Source: Clostridiales bacterium UBA735 | GTDB taxonomy: Bacteria; Bacillota; Clostridia; Oscillospirales; Oscillospiraceae | Length of the DNA: 5,853 nt | Assembly: GCA_002298695.1 (NCBI GenBank) | Contig: DBLB01000006.1 | Coordinates: forward strand, 3,353-9,205 | Reading direction: 5' to 3' | Part shown: positions 1 to 5,808 of the stretch, piece by piece | Layout of the letters: each line of letters opens with the position of its first letter | Numbering within the stretch: the first letter of the stretch is position 1 | Position numbers and translations under genes: made by a program | Notes under the pieces: model-generated | Database searches by the model: none | What the model was told of the DNA's origin: nothing | The model's input: only the letters and a program-made list of their open reading frames with translations

Positions 1-1323
1 CATCGACGCATAATCGTCCTGATCCGGCATGTCCTTGAGCTTGAAGCGCTTATAGTCCTTTTTCGACGGCGCGCCGTCGCAGAATACCACCATCGAGGCC
101 ACGATGTCCGTGCCCGCGATGTGGGAAATATCATAGGATTCCAGCCGGTGCAGCGGTTCGCTCCGCCCCAGCATCCCCTCCAGCAGCCGCAGCGCGCCAT
201 GCTGCCGCTCCTGCTTGTTCGTGACGCGCTCGGCCTCTTCGCGCGCATTCTTGTTCGCCAGCTCTACGAGCTTCACATTATCGCCGCGCTGCGGCCGATT
301 GATGCGCACCTTCTTGCCGAGATTCTGCTGCAAGAGCTCCGCGAACAGCTCCGCGTCCTCCATCTCACACGGCAGAAAGATCTGCTTCGGCGCCGCGCCG
401 CGCACCATATAATACTGCTTCACGAGCGACGATACGGTATCCTCCGGCGTCTCCGACGGTGTCAGGATCTCATAGTCCTTGTCCAGCAGGTTGCCGTCCA
501 CAAAATGCAGCACGGCAAAGCACGCCTTCGCCTCGCTCTGGTAATAGCCGATCACGTCGGTGTTCGCCATCGTCCCGGCGGTCACAAGCTGCTTCTGGCC
601 AAGTGATTCCACGGCTTTCAGCCGGTCGCGCAGCACCGCCGCCTGTTCAAATTCCAGCCGCTCTGCCGCGGCCTCCATCCGTTCCCGGATGTCCGCCGCC
701 ACATCCTGATATTTGCCTTCCAGCATCAGCACCATCTGCTGTGTCCGCGCCCGGTATTCCGCCGGGTCGCGCGAGAGCTGGCACCACGCGTCGCAGTGCC
801 CCATGTGATAGTTCAGGCATGGCCGCTCCTTGCCGAGGTCGCGCGGGAAGCGCTTGCTGCACCGCGGCAGCTTCATGGCAAGGCGCAGCGTATCGAGCAT
901 GTGCTGCGTCACATAGCGCCCGCCGAATGGGCCGAAATACCGCGCGCCATCGTTCGGCGCTTTGCCCGAAAGCTCGAACACCGGATAGTCTTCCCGCAGG
1001 TCGACGCGCACATACGGATAGCCCTTCCCGTCCTTGAGCAGGATGTTGTACTTCGGCATGTGCCGCTTGATGAGTGAGCATTCCAGCACCAGCGCCTCAA
1101 ATTCCGACGCCGCAACGATGACGTCAAAATGGTCGATGTGCGCCACCATCTGCCGCGTCTTCGGCGTGTGCGCAGAGGAATCCTGAAAATACTGGCTGAC
1201 GCGGTTTTTCAGCTTTTTCGCCTTGCCGACGTAGATGACCGTCCCGGTTTTGTCGTGCATGAGATACACGCCCGGCGCATACGGCAGCGAGAGCGCTTTG
1301 TTTTTCAATTCTTCAAACGTCAT
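1..1323 (-). CDS. uvrC: UvrC, excinuclease ABC subunit C (N-terminal 441 codons; 3' end outside window)
   Basis: UvrC makes the two incisions flanking a DNA lesion after UvrA/UvrB recognition, in nucleotide excision repair. I translated the minus strand from the ATG at 1323; it stays open to the window edge. Visible parts: an N-terminal GIY-YIG nuclease domain (residues about 13-95, with PGVY at 17-20, IYVGKAK at 30-36, likely catalytic Arg41 and Glu81, and the PKYN at 90-93 typical of UvrC); a YFGPF motif at 129-133; four cysteines at 155, 169, 177 and 181, spaced like the Fe-S ligands known in some UvrC proteins; a UVR (UvrB-binding) motif at about 206-241; and the start of the RNase H-like 3' nuclease half, with YDISH at 397-401, whose Asp398 is the expected first catalytic acid. 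About 150 residues, including the helix-hairpin-helix end, should lie beyond the edge. An alternative start at Met22 would destroy the GIY motif. No good Shine-Dalgarno precedes the ATG. Confidence 0.97.
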   Translation of the reverse strand, partial: MTFEELKNKALSLPYAPGVYLMHDKTGTVIYVGKAKKLKNRVSQYFQDSSAHTPKTRQMVAHIDHFDVIVAASEFEALVLECSLIKRHMPKYNILLKDGKGYPYVRVDLREDYPVFELSGKAPNDGARYFGPFGGRYVTQHMLDTLRLAMKLPRCSKRFPRDLGKERPCLNYHMGHCDAWCQLSRDPAEYRARTQQMVLMLEGKYQDVAADIRERMEAAAERLEFEQAAVLRDRLKAVESLGQKQLVTAGTMANTDVIGYYQSEAKACFAVLHFVDGNLLDKDYEILTPSETPEDTVSSLVKQYYMVRGAAPKQIFLPCEMEDAELFAELLQQNLGKKVRINRPQRGDNVKLVELANKNAREEAERVTNKQERQHGALRLLEGMLGRSEPLHRLESYDISHIAGTDIVASMVVFCDGAPSKKDYKRFKLKDMPDQDDYASM

Positions 1324-1329
1324 AATGAT

Positions 1330-1365
1330 AAAAACGCCGCCCCGGAACGCGGGTTCCGGGGCGGC
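1330..1365 (-). terminator. Intrinsic terminator after the HPr-like gene, directly before uvrC
   Basis: A perfect 13-bp GC-rich inverted repeat (1336-1348 pairs with 1353-1365, loop of 4 nt) is followed on the minus strand by G and five Ts (1334-1330). This has the form of a rho-independent terminator for the HPr-like transcript, whose stop codon lies 12 nt upstream of the stem. The uvrC ATG begins 6 nt after the T-tract, so uvrC would depend on readthrough, on incomplete termination, or on a promoter I cannot see. The hairpin could therefore also act as an attenuator for uvrC; that is inference. Confidence 0.85.
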
Positions 1366-1377
1366 CGAAGCTCCGAA

Positions 1378-1638
1378 TCAGAAGATCTCCTTCACAAGCA
1401 TTTCCGTGAGTGCCTTAACGGCTTCCTCTTCATCCGGGCCCTCCGCAATGATACTGATGCGGGTTCCCTTGGTGATGCCCATGGAAAGCACGCCGAGCAG
1501 ACTCTTTGCGTTGATCTTCCGGTCCTCGACCTCCACCCAGATGCTGGACTTGAACTCGTTCGCTTTCTGGATGAAATAGGTGGCCTGACGGTTATACAGA
1601 CCGGATTCACACTTTACGATGGATTGCTGCATGTACAT
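1378..1638 (-). CDS. HPr/Crh-like protein lacking the phosphocarrier histidine
   Basis: An 86-residue HPr-fold protein spanning the whole family length. Aligned with Bacillus HPr by motif, the active-site stretch that normally reads G-[IL]-H-A-R-P-A is here GLYNRQA (13-19): His15 is Tyr, Ala16 is Asn and Pro18 is Gln, while Arg17 is kept. The second motif, AKSLLGVLSMGI (44-55), keeps Ser46, the HPr kinase/phosphorylase site, and its hydrophobic neighbours. It therefore cannot take phosphate from Enzyme I on His15 but could be phosphorylated on Ser46. Bacillus Crh, which has Gln15, is the known precedent and works as a CcpA cofactor; a similar regulatory role here is inference. A GTG at 1647 would add three residues but lies within the Shine-Dalgarno AAGGAG. 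The ATG at 1638 is 8 nt from that site and restores exact 15/46 numbering. It has its own promoter upstream and a terminator downstream. It is not typical Crh in sequence, so I give no symbol. Confidence 0.9.
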   Translation of the reverse strand: MYMQQSIVKCESGLYNRQATYFIQKANEFKSSIWVEVEDRKINAKSLLGVLSMGITKGTRISIIAEGPDEEEAVKALTEMLVKEIF

Positions 1639-1646
1639 AGACGACA

Positions 1647-1652
1647 CTCCTT
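1647..1652 (-). promoter_or_regulatory. Shine-Dalgarno site that fixes the HPr-like start
   Basis: AAGGAG on the minus strand lies 8 nt before the ATG at 1638. Its last G is also the first base of the in-frame GTG (1645-1647), which makes that earlier GTG an implausible start. Confidence 0.8.
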
Positions 1653-1677
1653 ACATATCATGCTTCGCTGTGCTCTA

Positions 1678-1705
1678 ATTTTATCAAATTTCCGGCAAAT
1701 GTCAA
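1678..1705 (-). promoter_or_regulatory. Sigma-A-type promoter of the HPr-like gene
   Basis: On the minus strand a perfect -35 box TTGACA (1705-1700) is followed after 16 nt by TAAAAT (1683-1678), five of six matches to the -10 consensus. A start near 1671 would give a leader of roughly 33 nt carrying the Shine-Dalgarno. It lies in the 103-nt gap between mutS2 and the HPr-like gene, in AT-richer DNA than the surroundings. I saw no convincing terminator after mutS2 in this gap, so readthrough from the upstream operon may also contribute. Confidence 0.8.
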
Positions 1706-1741
1706 TGATTATTTGCGCGTGCTCTGCGGCATGTGCGGAAT

Positions 1742-4120
1742 TCAGCGGAACTCCGCGATCGTCACGCCATCCTCGCCCTCGCCGTAGACGCCGAGGCGGA
1801 ATGTCTTGACGTATTTGCACTTCCGCAGCGCCTCCTGCACGGCCTTGCGGAGCACACCAGTCCCCTTCCCGTGAATGATGCGCACATTCGGCAGATTGCC
1901 CATATACGCCGCATCCAGGAAGTTTTCCAGCACCGGCAGCGCTTCATCCACCGCCATCCCGCGGATGTCCAGCTCCGGCTGCGCCGCAGATTTCAGTTCG
2001 CGCACCTTGCCCTCCATCAGCTTTTTCGCCTTGGCCTGCGTCTCGTTTTCGAGCAGATAGACCTCGTCCGGCTTCGCGTTCACCTTGAGAATGCCGGCCT
2101 GCAATTGGTAACTGCCGTCCTTGTTCACGGCCAGCACCGTTGCCTTCGACCCGAGTTTCAGCAGCTCCACCGTGTCTCCCACGCGGATGGCACGGCTGGC
2201 AGCCGGGCGCTGGCGCACCTCCTGCTTCTCGCGGAGCTTTCCCTCGGCCTCGTTGAGGCTGCGGCGGAGCGCGGCCTGCTTTTCGTTCGCCCCTTCAACA
2301 AATGCGCCGTCTCTTGCCTGCTTGCGCAGCTGCTTGAGCTCTTCATAGACGTTGTTGGCCGTCCGGCGGGCATCTTCGATGATGTACTGCGCCTCTTTGC
2401 GCGCCTGCTGCACGGCCTTGTCGCGCTCGGCCTTGATTTGGGCATAATATTCGTCGGATTTTTCCTTCTGCTTCTCGGTCTCCATGCGCAGCCGCTCGGC
2501 CTCGACCTTCGCCTGCTCCATCTGCTGCCGCTGCTGTTCGAGCTGCGTAAGGACGTCTTCAAAGTTGACGTCGTTCTGGCTGACCATGCTGTGCGCCTCT
2601 TCGATGATCTTCTCATCCAAACCCAGCCGCCGCGAGATGGCAAACGCATTCGACTTGCCGGGTATGCCGATCAGCAGCCGGTACGTCGGCTGGAGCGTCT
2701 CCACGTTGAATTCGCACGAGGCGTTGATGACGCCCTCCGTGCGCATCGCGTAGAGCTTCAGCTCGGCATAGTGCGTCGTGGTCGCGACCTTTGCGCCGCA
2801 CTTCCGGCAAAATTCGATCAGCGCGATGGCCAGCGCCGCACCCTCCGCCGGGTCGGTGCCCGCGCAGAGCTCGTCAAACAGGATCAGGCTGTCTTTGTCA
2901 CAGACCTGCAGAATTTCCACGATATTGCGCATGTGCGATGAGAACGTCGAGAGCGACTGCTCGATCGACTGTTCGTCGCCGATGTCGGCCAGCACCGTCT
3001 CAAAAATCGCGATCGAGCTCCCGTCGTCCGCCGGGATGTGCAGGCCGCACTCCGCCATCAGCGTCAGCAGACCGATGGTTTTCAGCGTGACCGTCTTGCC
3101 GCCGGTGTTCGGGCCGGTGATGACCATCGTGTCAAAGTCGACGCCGAGACTCAGCGAGACCGGAACGACCTTTTTCGCGTCGATGAGCGGATGGCGCGCG
3201 CGCTTGAGTTCGAGCTTCCCGTCCGTCCGGATGACCGGCTCGATGCCGTGCATCGCAAACGACAGCTTCGCGCGGGCAAAAATGCAGTCCAACGTGACGA
3301 GCATCTCATAATTGAGATCAATGCTCTCCCGCCGGGCCGCCGCCTCGGCGGAGAGCTCCGCCAGAATCCGCTCGATCTCCTTCCGCTCCGCAACGAACAG
3401 CTCGCGCAGCTCGTTGTTTGCGTTCACGGCACTCATCGGTTCGATGAAAAATGTGCTTCCGGACGACGACACATCGTGGACCAGGCCCGGCAGCTGGCTC
3501 TTGCACTCGGCCTTGACCGGCACAACGAAGCGGTCAGAGCGGATGGTCACGATCGGCTCCTGCAAAATTTTTGCGTATGTCGGCGACGTGATGATCTTCT
3601 GCAAGGATTCGCGGATCTTGCTGCTCTGCTGCCGGATCTTCCGACGGATGGCCGCCAGCTCGCTGCTCGCCGCGTCCGCGATCTCATCCTTGGACAGAAT
3701 AGATGCAAAAATGCGTTCTTCAAAGAATTTGTTCGGCATCAGCTGCCGGAAAAAGATGTCGAGGCAGCTCTCCACCGCGTCGCCCTCGGCATACTCCTTC
3801 GCCGTCCGCGCTGCCTTCAGCACAGTCGCCACGCGCAGCAGCTCCTCCGGGCTGAGACAGCCGCCCCGGTCGGCCCGGCTGAGCGACGCGCCGACATCCA
3901 CGATCCCGCCGAAGCTCGGCGATCCTTTCAGCGTGATGAGCTTGCAGGCCGCGCTCGTCTGCGCCTGCATCATGCGGATGTCCTCCGCGTCATCCAGCGG
4001 CTGAACGGCCAGGCACCGTTCCTTCGCCGCAGGACTGGACGCGTGGTCGGCCAGCAGCGCCAGCACCTTGTCCAGCTCCAGCTTGCCCAGTGATTTCTGA
4101 TATTGTTCGTTCATGATCAT
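1742..4120 (-). CDS. mutS2: MutS2, MutS-family ATPase with C-terminal Smr nuclease domain
   Basis: A full-length 792-residue MutS2. This family does not do mismatch repair. It has been described as an anti-recombination factor acting on branched DNA, and in Bacillus as a factor that splits collided ribosomes. Seen in order: N-terminal MutS core/lever region (about 1-310); ABC-type ATPase with Walker A GPNTGGKT (336-343), Walker B LILFDE (412-417) followed by the signature-like CAGTDP (419-424), and the histidine of TTTHY (447-451); a long charged Glu/Lys/Gln-rich coiled coil (about 515-635); a small beta domain with RVGDTVELLKLG (646-657); and the Smr domain (about 715-792) with LDIRG (717-721) and HGKGTG (750-755). 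All key motifs are intact. The start at 4120 is 5 nt from an AGGA that overlaps the recO stop; a second ATG lies at 4114. recO ends 7 nt upstream, so coupled translation is likely. Confidence 0.97.
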   Translation of the reverse strand: MIMNEQYQKSLGKLELDKVLALLADHASSPAAKERCLAVQPLDDAEDIRMMQAQTSAACKLITLKGSPSFGGIVDVGASLSRADRGGCLSPEELLRVATVLKAARTAKEYAEGDAVESCLDIFFRQLMPNKFFEERIFASILSKDEIADAASSELAAIRRKIRQQSSKIRESLQKIITSPTYAKILQEPIVTIRSDRFVVPVKAECKSQLPGLVHDVSSSGSTFFIEPMSAVNANNELRELFVAERKEIERILAELSAEAAARRESIDLNYEMLVTLDCIFARAKLSFAMHGIEPVIRTDGKLELKRARHPLIDAKKVVPVSLSLGVDFDTMVITGPNTGGKTVTLKTIGLLTLMAECGLHIPADDGSSIAIFETVLADIGDEQSIEQSLSTFSSHMRNIVEILQVCDKDSLILFDELCAGTDPAEGAALAIALIEFCRKCGAKVATTTHYAELKLYAMRTEGVINASCEFNVETLQPTYRLLIGIPGKSNAFAISRRLGLDEKIIEEAHSMVSQNDVNFEDVLTQLEQQRQQMEQAKVEAERLRMETEKQKEKSDEYYAQIKAERDKAVQQARKEAQYIIEDARRTANNVYEELKQLRKQARDGAFVEGANEKQAALRRSLNEAEGKLREKQEVRQRPAASRAIRVGDTVELLKLGSKATVLAVNKDGSYQLQAGILKVNAKPDEVYLLENETQAKAKKLMEGKVRELKSAAQPELDIRGMAVDEALPVLENFLDAAYMGNLPNVRIIHGKGTGVLRKAVQEALRKCKYVKTFRLGVYGEGEDGVTIAEFR

Positions 4121-4125
4121 CAGTT

Positions 4126-4129
4126 TCCT
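4126..4129 (-). promoter_or_regulatory. mutS2 Shine-Dalgarno overlapping the recO stop codon
   Basis: The minus strand reads TAGGAAACTGATG here: the recO TAG (4130-4128) shares bases with AGGA, 5 nt before the mutS2 ATG. This spacing favours the first ATG (4120) over the second (4114) and suggests that ribosomes finishing recO reinitiate on mutS2. Confidence 0.6.
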
Positions 4130-4868
4130 ATGTCAAAAGTAGTGATTTATAGAAGTCCAGTGTGTAAAAACCGTGCTCCAGCTGCGTCACCAGATACGTC
4201 TCCGCCGCCTCGGCCAGCTCTCTGCGCGCCGGCCCTTCGAGCGAAAACGAAAACAGCCGCTTCGCGTCACAGGAGACGATATACCGCATGGCCGCAAGGC
4301 ATCCGCTGCTCACCGGCAGGCTGAGTCCCTCACCATCGCCGCACTGTGCGCATTGCAGCACGCCCCCGGTCACGGAAAACCGGCCGCAGTCCTCCCTGCC
4401 GCACACCGCGCAGCCGCTCAGATCCGGCGTATACCCGCCGATGCACGCCAGCCGCAGCTCAAACGCCGCCTTGACCAGATCCTGCGGCTTTCCGAGCTTG
4501 GCCAGCGCATACAGCGCGTTCAGCGTCAGCGGCAGCACTGCGCCGCTCGCCGCGTCCTCCTGCGATAAAACCTCCGCCGCCTGTGCAAAATACGTCGCAA
4601 GGGACAGCAGTTCGATGTCCGTCCGCAGCTCCGGAAACATTTCGATCGCCGCAGCCTCGGAAACGTTGGAAAACCCGTGATAATCCGTGATCGTGAACTC
4701 GGAATAGCACAGCAGCTGGCACGCGCCCTTGTTGCGGCTCCGGTTCGTGCGCACGCCGCGCGCCTTCGCCGAAATCAGCCCCTGTTCCTGTGTCAGTATA
4801 TTCAGGATCAGGTCACTTTCCTTATATTCGGTTGTCCGCAGGACAAGGCCCGTCGCTTTCTGTACCAT
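4128..4868 (-). CDS. recO: RecO, recombination mediator
   Basis: RecO works with RecR (and RecF) to load RecA onto SSB-coated single-stranded DNA and to anneal strands in the RecFOR pathway. The product is 246 residues, the usual size. It starts with the OB-fold opening typical of RecO (MVQKATGLVLRTTEYKESD, then LTQEQGLISAKARGVR at 25-40), followed by an all-helical middle. A CxxC...CxxC set at Cys153, 156, 173 and 176 fits the zinc-binding site found in many Gram-positive RecO proteins, preceded by the family-like GGYTPDLSGCAVCG. The same frame is open upstream, with ATGs at 4922 and 4880. I chose 4868 because GGAG lies 6 nt before it and because family homology starts at VQKATG. The first 47 nt overlap the end of yqzL in another frame, and the stop abuts mutS2, so all three are probably cotranscribed. 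Confidence 0.96.
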   Translation of the reverse strand: MVQKATGLVLRTTEYKESDLILNILTQEQGLISAKARGVRTNRSRNKGACQLLCYSEFTITDYHGFSNVSEAAAIEMFPELRTDIELLSLATYFAQAAEVLSQEDAASGAVLPLTLNALYALAKLGKPQDLVKAAFELRLACIGGYTPDLSGCAVCGREDCGRFSVTGGVLQCAQCGDGEGLSLPVSSGCLAAMRYIVSCDAKRLFSFSLEGPARRELAEAAETYLVTQLEHGFYTLDFYKSLLLT

Positions 4869-4953
4869 TGGCCGCTCCATTCCGCCGGTAGAGCAGATAC
4901 GCCTCCGGCGCACCGGTCTCACAAAACAAGTCCCAGTAAAATTCCTTCGTCAT
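4822..4953 (-). CDS. yqzL: YqzL-family small protein (43 aa)
   Basis: A 43-residue protein read directly from the minus strand, ATG at 4953 to TAA at 4824-4822. Residues 7-22, WDLFCETGAPEAYLLY, match the W-x-x-F-x-x-T-G...Y-L-L-[YF] core that I recall for the YqzL family, tiny proteins of unknown function in Firmicutes. In Bacillus the gene sits immediately before recO, as here. The Shine-Dalgarno is strong (AGGGGGG, 7 nt before the ATG). The C-terminal half (24-43) is polar and unlike the conserved core; it is also where the gene overlaps recO by 47 nt in a different frame, so that part may be constrained by recO. Another ATG at 4960 opens only a 13-codon frame and is not credible. No function is known to me; the call rests on the short motif plus synteny. 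Confidence 0.82.
   Translation of the reverse strand: MTKEFYWDLFCETGAPEAYLLYRRNGAANGTESDGPCPADNRI
4875..4878 (-). promoter_or_regulatory. Shine-Dalgarno site that decides the recO start
   Basis: GGAG on the minus strand, 6 nt before the ATG at 4868. It overlaps the alternative ATG at 4880, arguing against that one. It lies inside the yqzL coding sequence. Confidence 0.6.
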
Positions 4954-4960
4954 CGTCCAT

Positions 4961-4967
4961 CCCCCCT
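4961..4967 (-). promoter_or_regulatory. Shine-Dalgarno site of yqzL
   Basis: AGGGGGG on the minus strand, 7 nt before the ATG at 4953. This is the strongest indication that the short frame is translated. The 66-nt gap to the HD gene (4954-5019) shows no terminator or clear promoter, in keeping with cotranscription. Confidence 0.7.
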
Positions 4968-5019
4968 ACCGTTAGGATGGACCGCCGCAGGACCTGCTAT
5001 CCCGGAAGATTTTAGATCA

Positions 5020-5676
5020 TCAGATCAGTTGTTGTTCGTTGATCATCAGCTTGAACTGCAATCCCAGTTTTTCTGCTGCCTTCCGGCAGAGGATCATGCG
5101 CTGCATGAAAATTTCAAAATAATCCATGACCGAGCCATAGTGCGTGTCGACCGTCAGCTTCAGCTTGATGAGCGTGTGCGCCTCATTGATCTTCAGCTCC
5201 GCCTTTGTGACCGAATAGTTCACGCGGTCGTGGATGTCGAAGGTCGACGTATCCTGATTGCGCACGCGGTTGCGCCGCACATCGCTCTTGTCCGCCAGAA
5301 TGAGCGCCGCCGCCACCGGGCTGACCGGTACGCCCGTGCCCTCGTCGTGGTTGCCGATGGCCGAGACGATCACGCCGATCTCATCCGGCGTGAAGCCCAT
5401 GTGGTCGAGGATCCGGAACGCCATGACCGCGCCGGACTGGCTGTGGTCGATGCGGTTGACGAGATTGCCGATGTCGTGCAGATAGCCCGCGATCTTCGCC
5501 AGCTCCACCGTCCGCTCCGGATAGCCGAGCGTCTCGAGAATATAACCTGCCTTTTCCGCTACCAGCGTCACATGCGCAAAGCTGTGCTCCGTGAAACCCA
5601 GCGCCACGAGTGACGCATCTGCCTGCCGGATATAGGAGTTGATCTCCTCGTTGTTTTTGATCTCTTCGTATGTCAT
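5020..5676 (-). CDS. HD-domain protein, putative metal-dependent phosphohydrolase
   Basis: A 218-residue soluble protein with a clear HD domain. Metal-ligand candidates appear in the usual order: His35 (SFAHV, with His31 nearby), the His67-Asp68 pair in GYLHDIGN, His78 (DHSQSG), His110 (GNHDEG) and Asp129 (ADKSDV). The extra histidines between the HD pair and the final Asp resemble two-metal HD enzymes, so phosphatase, nucleotidase or phosphodiesterase chemistry is plausible; the substrate cannot be told. After about residue 140 comes a region with alternating beta-like stretches (NYSVTKAELKI, TLIKLKLTVD) and a helix (about 186-205) that I do not recognise and that may be a sensing or oligomerisation part. 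No signal peptide or membrane segment is visible. The start is supported by GAGG 8 nt upstream. It is first in the operon leading to yqzL, recO and mutS2. There is no GGDEF or GYP signature. Confidence 0.88.
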   Translation of the reverse strand: MTYEEIKNNEEINSYIRQADASLVALGFTEHSFAHVTLVAEKAGYILETLGYPERTVELAKIAGYLHDIGNLVNRIDHSQSGAVMAFRILDHMGFTPDEIGVIVSAIGNHDEGTGVPVSPVAAALILADKSDVRRNRVRNQDTSTFDIHDRVNYSVTKAELKINEAHTLIKLKLTVDTHYGSVMDYFEIFMQRMILCRKAAEKLGLQFKLMINEQQLI

Positions 5677-5684
5677 CCTGCATA

Positions 5685-5688
5685 CCTC
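5685..5688 (-). promoter_or_regulatory. Shine-Dalgarno site of the HD-domain gene
   Basis: GAGG on the minus strand, 8 nt before the ATG at 5676. A second ATG at 5683 opens a different frame that lies in the shadow of this gene and gives no recognisable protein. Confidence 0.6.
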
Positions 5689-5714
5689 ATTTCTTTGACT
5701 TCAATTTTTCCTTT

Positions 5715-5743
5715 ATTTTACCCTCTTTCTGCGTCCAAATCAA
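5715..5743 (-). promoter_or_regulatory. Sigma-A-type promoter of the HD-yqzL-recO-mutS2 operon
   Basis: On the minus strand TTGATT (5743-5738, four of six matches to the -35 consensus) is followed after exactly 17 nt by TAAAAT (5720-5715, five of six matches to the -10). It lies in AT-rich DNA just downstream of a terminator and about 40 nt before the HD start codon. The next genes have no equally good promoter before mutS2 ends, so this is the likely operon promoter. Confidence 0.75.
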
Positions 5744-5766
5744 GAGCTGCGCCGTAAAATGCACGT

Positions 5767-5795
5767 AAAACGCCCCTCTGCGATGCAGAGGGGCG
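5767..5795 (-). terminator. Intrinsic terminator of the right-edge gene
   Basis: A perfect 11-bp stem (5771-5781 with 5785-5795) with a 3-nt loop, rich in G and C, is followed on the minus strand by four Ts (5770-5767). It lies 13 nt after the stop codon of the partial gene and before the HD-operon promoter, separating the two transcription units. The T-tract is short, so efficiency may be moderate. Confidence 0.82.
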
Positions 5796-5808
5796 CCGGA
5801 AGACTGTC

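Noticed and set aside
121..606. Plus-strand open frames opposite uvrC (121-606, 459-1037)
   Set aside because: They are antisense to well-conserved UvrC motifs, and their translations are low-information Arg/Ala/Pro-rich sequence.
1660..1705. Possible catabolite-responsive (cre) operator at the HPr-like promoter
   Set aside because: No 14-nt stretch fits the cre pattern well enough; the symmetric AT-rich bases are explained by the -35 and -10 boxes.
1742..1775. Repeated GCGGA/TCCGC dyads at the end of mutS2, considered as a terminator
   Set aside because: The stems are only 5 bp with poor loops, there is no following T-tract, and most of the bases are mutS2 codons.
1733..2941. Long plus-strand open frame of 402 codons opposite mutS2
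   Set aside because: It lies entirely antisense to a motif-complete MutS2. Its translation is rich in Arg, Leu and His with no domain I recognise, as expected from the complement of a GC-rich coding frame.
3038..4093. Plus-strand open frame of 351 codons opposite the N-terminal half of mutS2
   Set aside because: Same pattern: a composition-driven shadow in GC-rich DNA, with no Shine-Dalgarno or recognisable motif.
4869..4922. Longer RecO starting at 4922 (18 extra residues)
   Set aside because: The extra residues are Arg-rich and not RecO-like, no Shine-Dalgarno fits 4922, and this DNA is coding for YqzL in another frame.
4954..5019. GCAGGTCCTGC dyad in the HD-yqzL gap, considered as a terminator or operator
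   Set aside because: A 5-bp arm with a 1-nt centre cannot form a normal hairpin, there is no T-tract, and such short palindromes are expected by chance.
4729..5613. Plus-strand open frame of 294 codons spanning recO, yqzL and the HD gene
   Set aside because: It crosses three supported minus-strand genes and their intergenic gap, and the Arg/His-rich translation has no family features.
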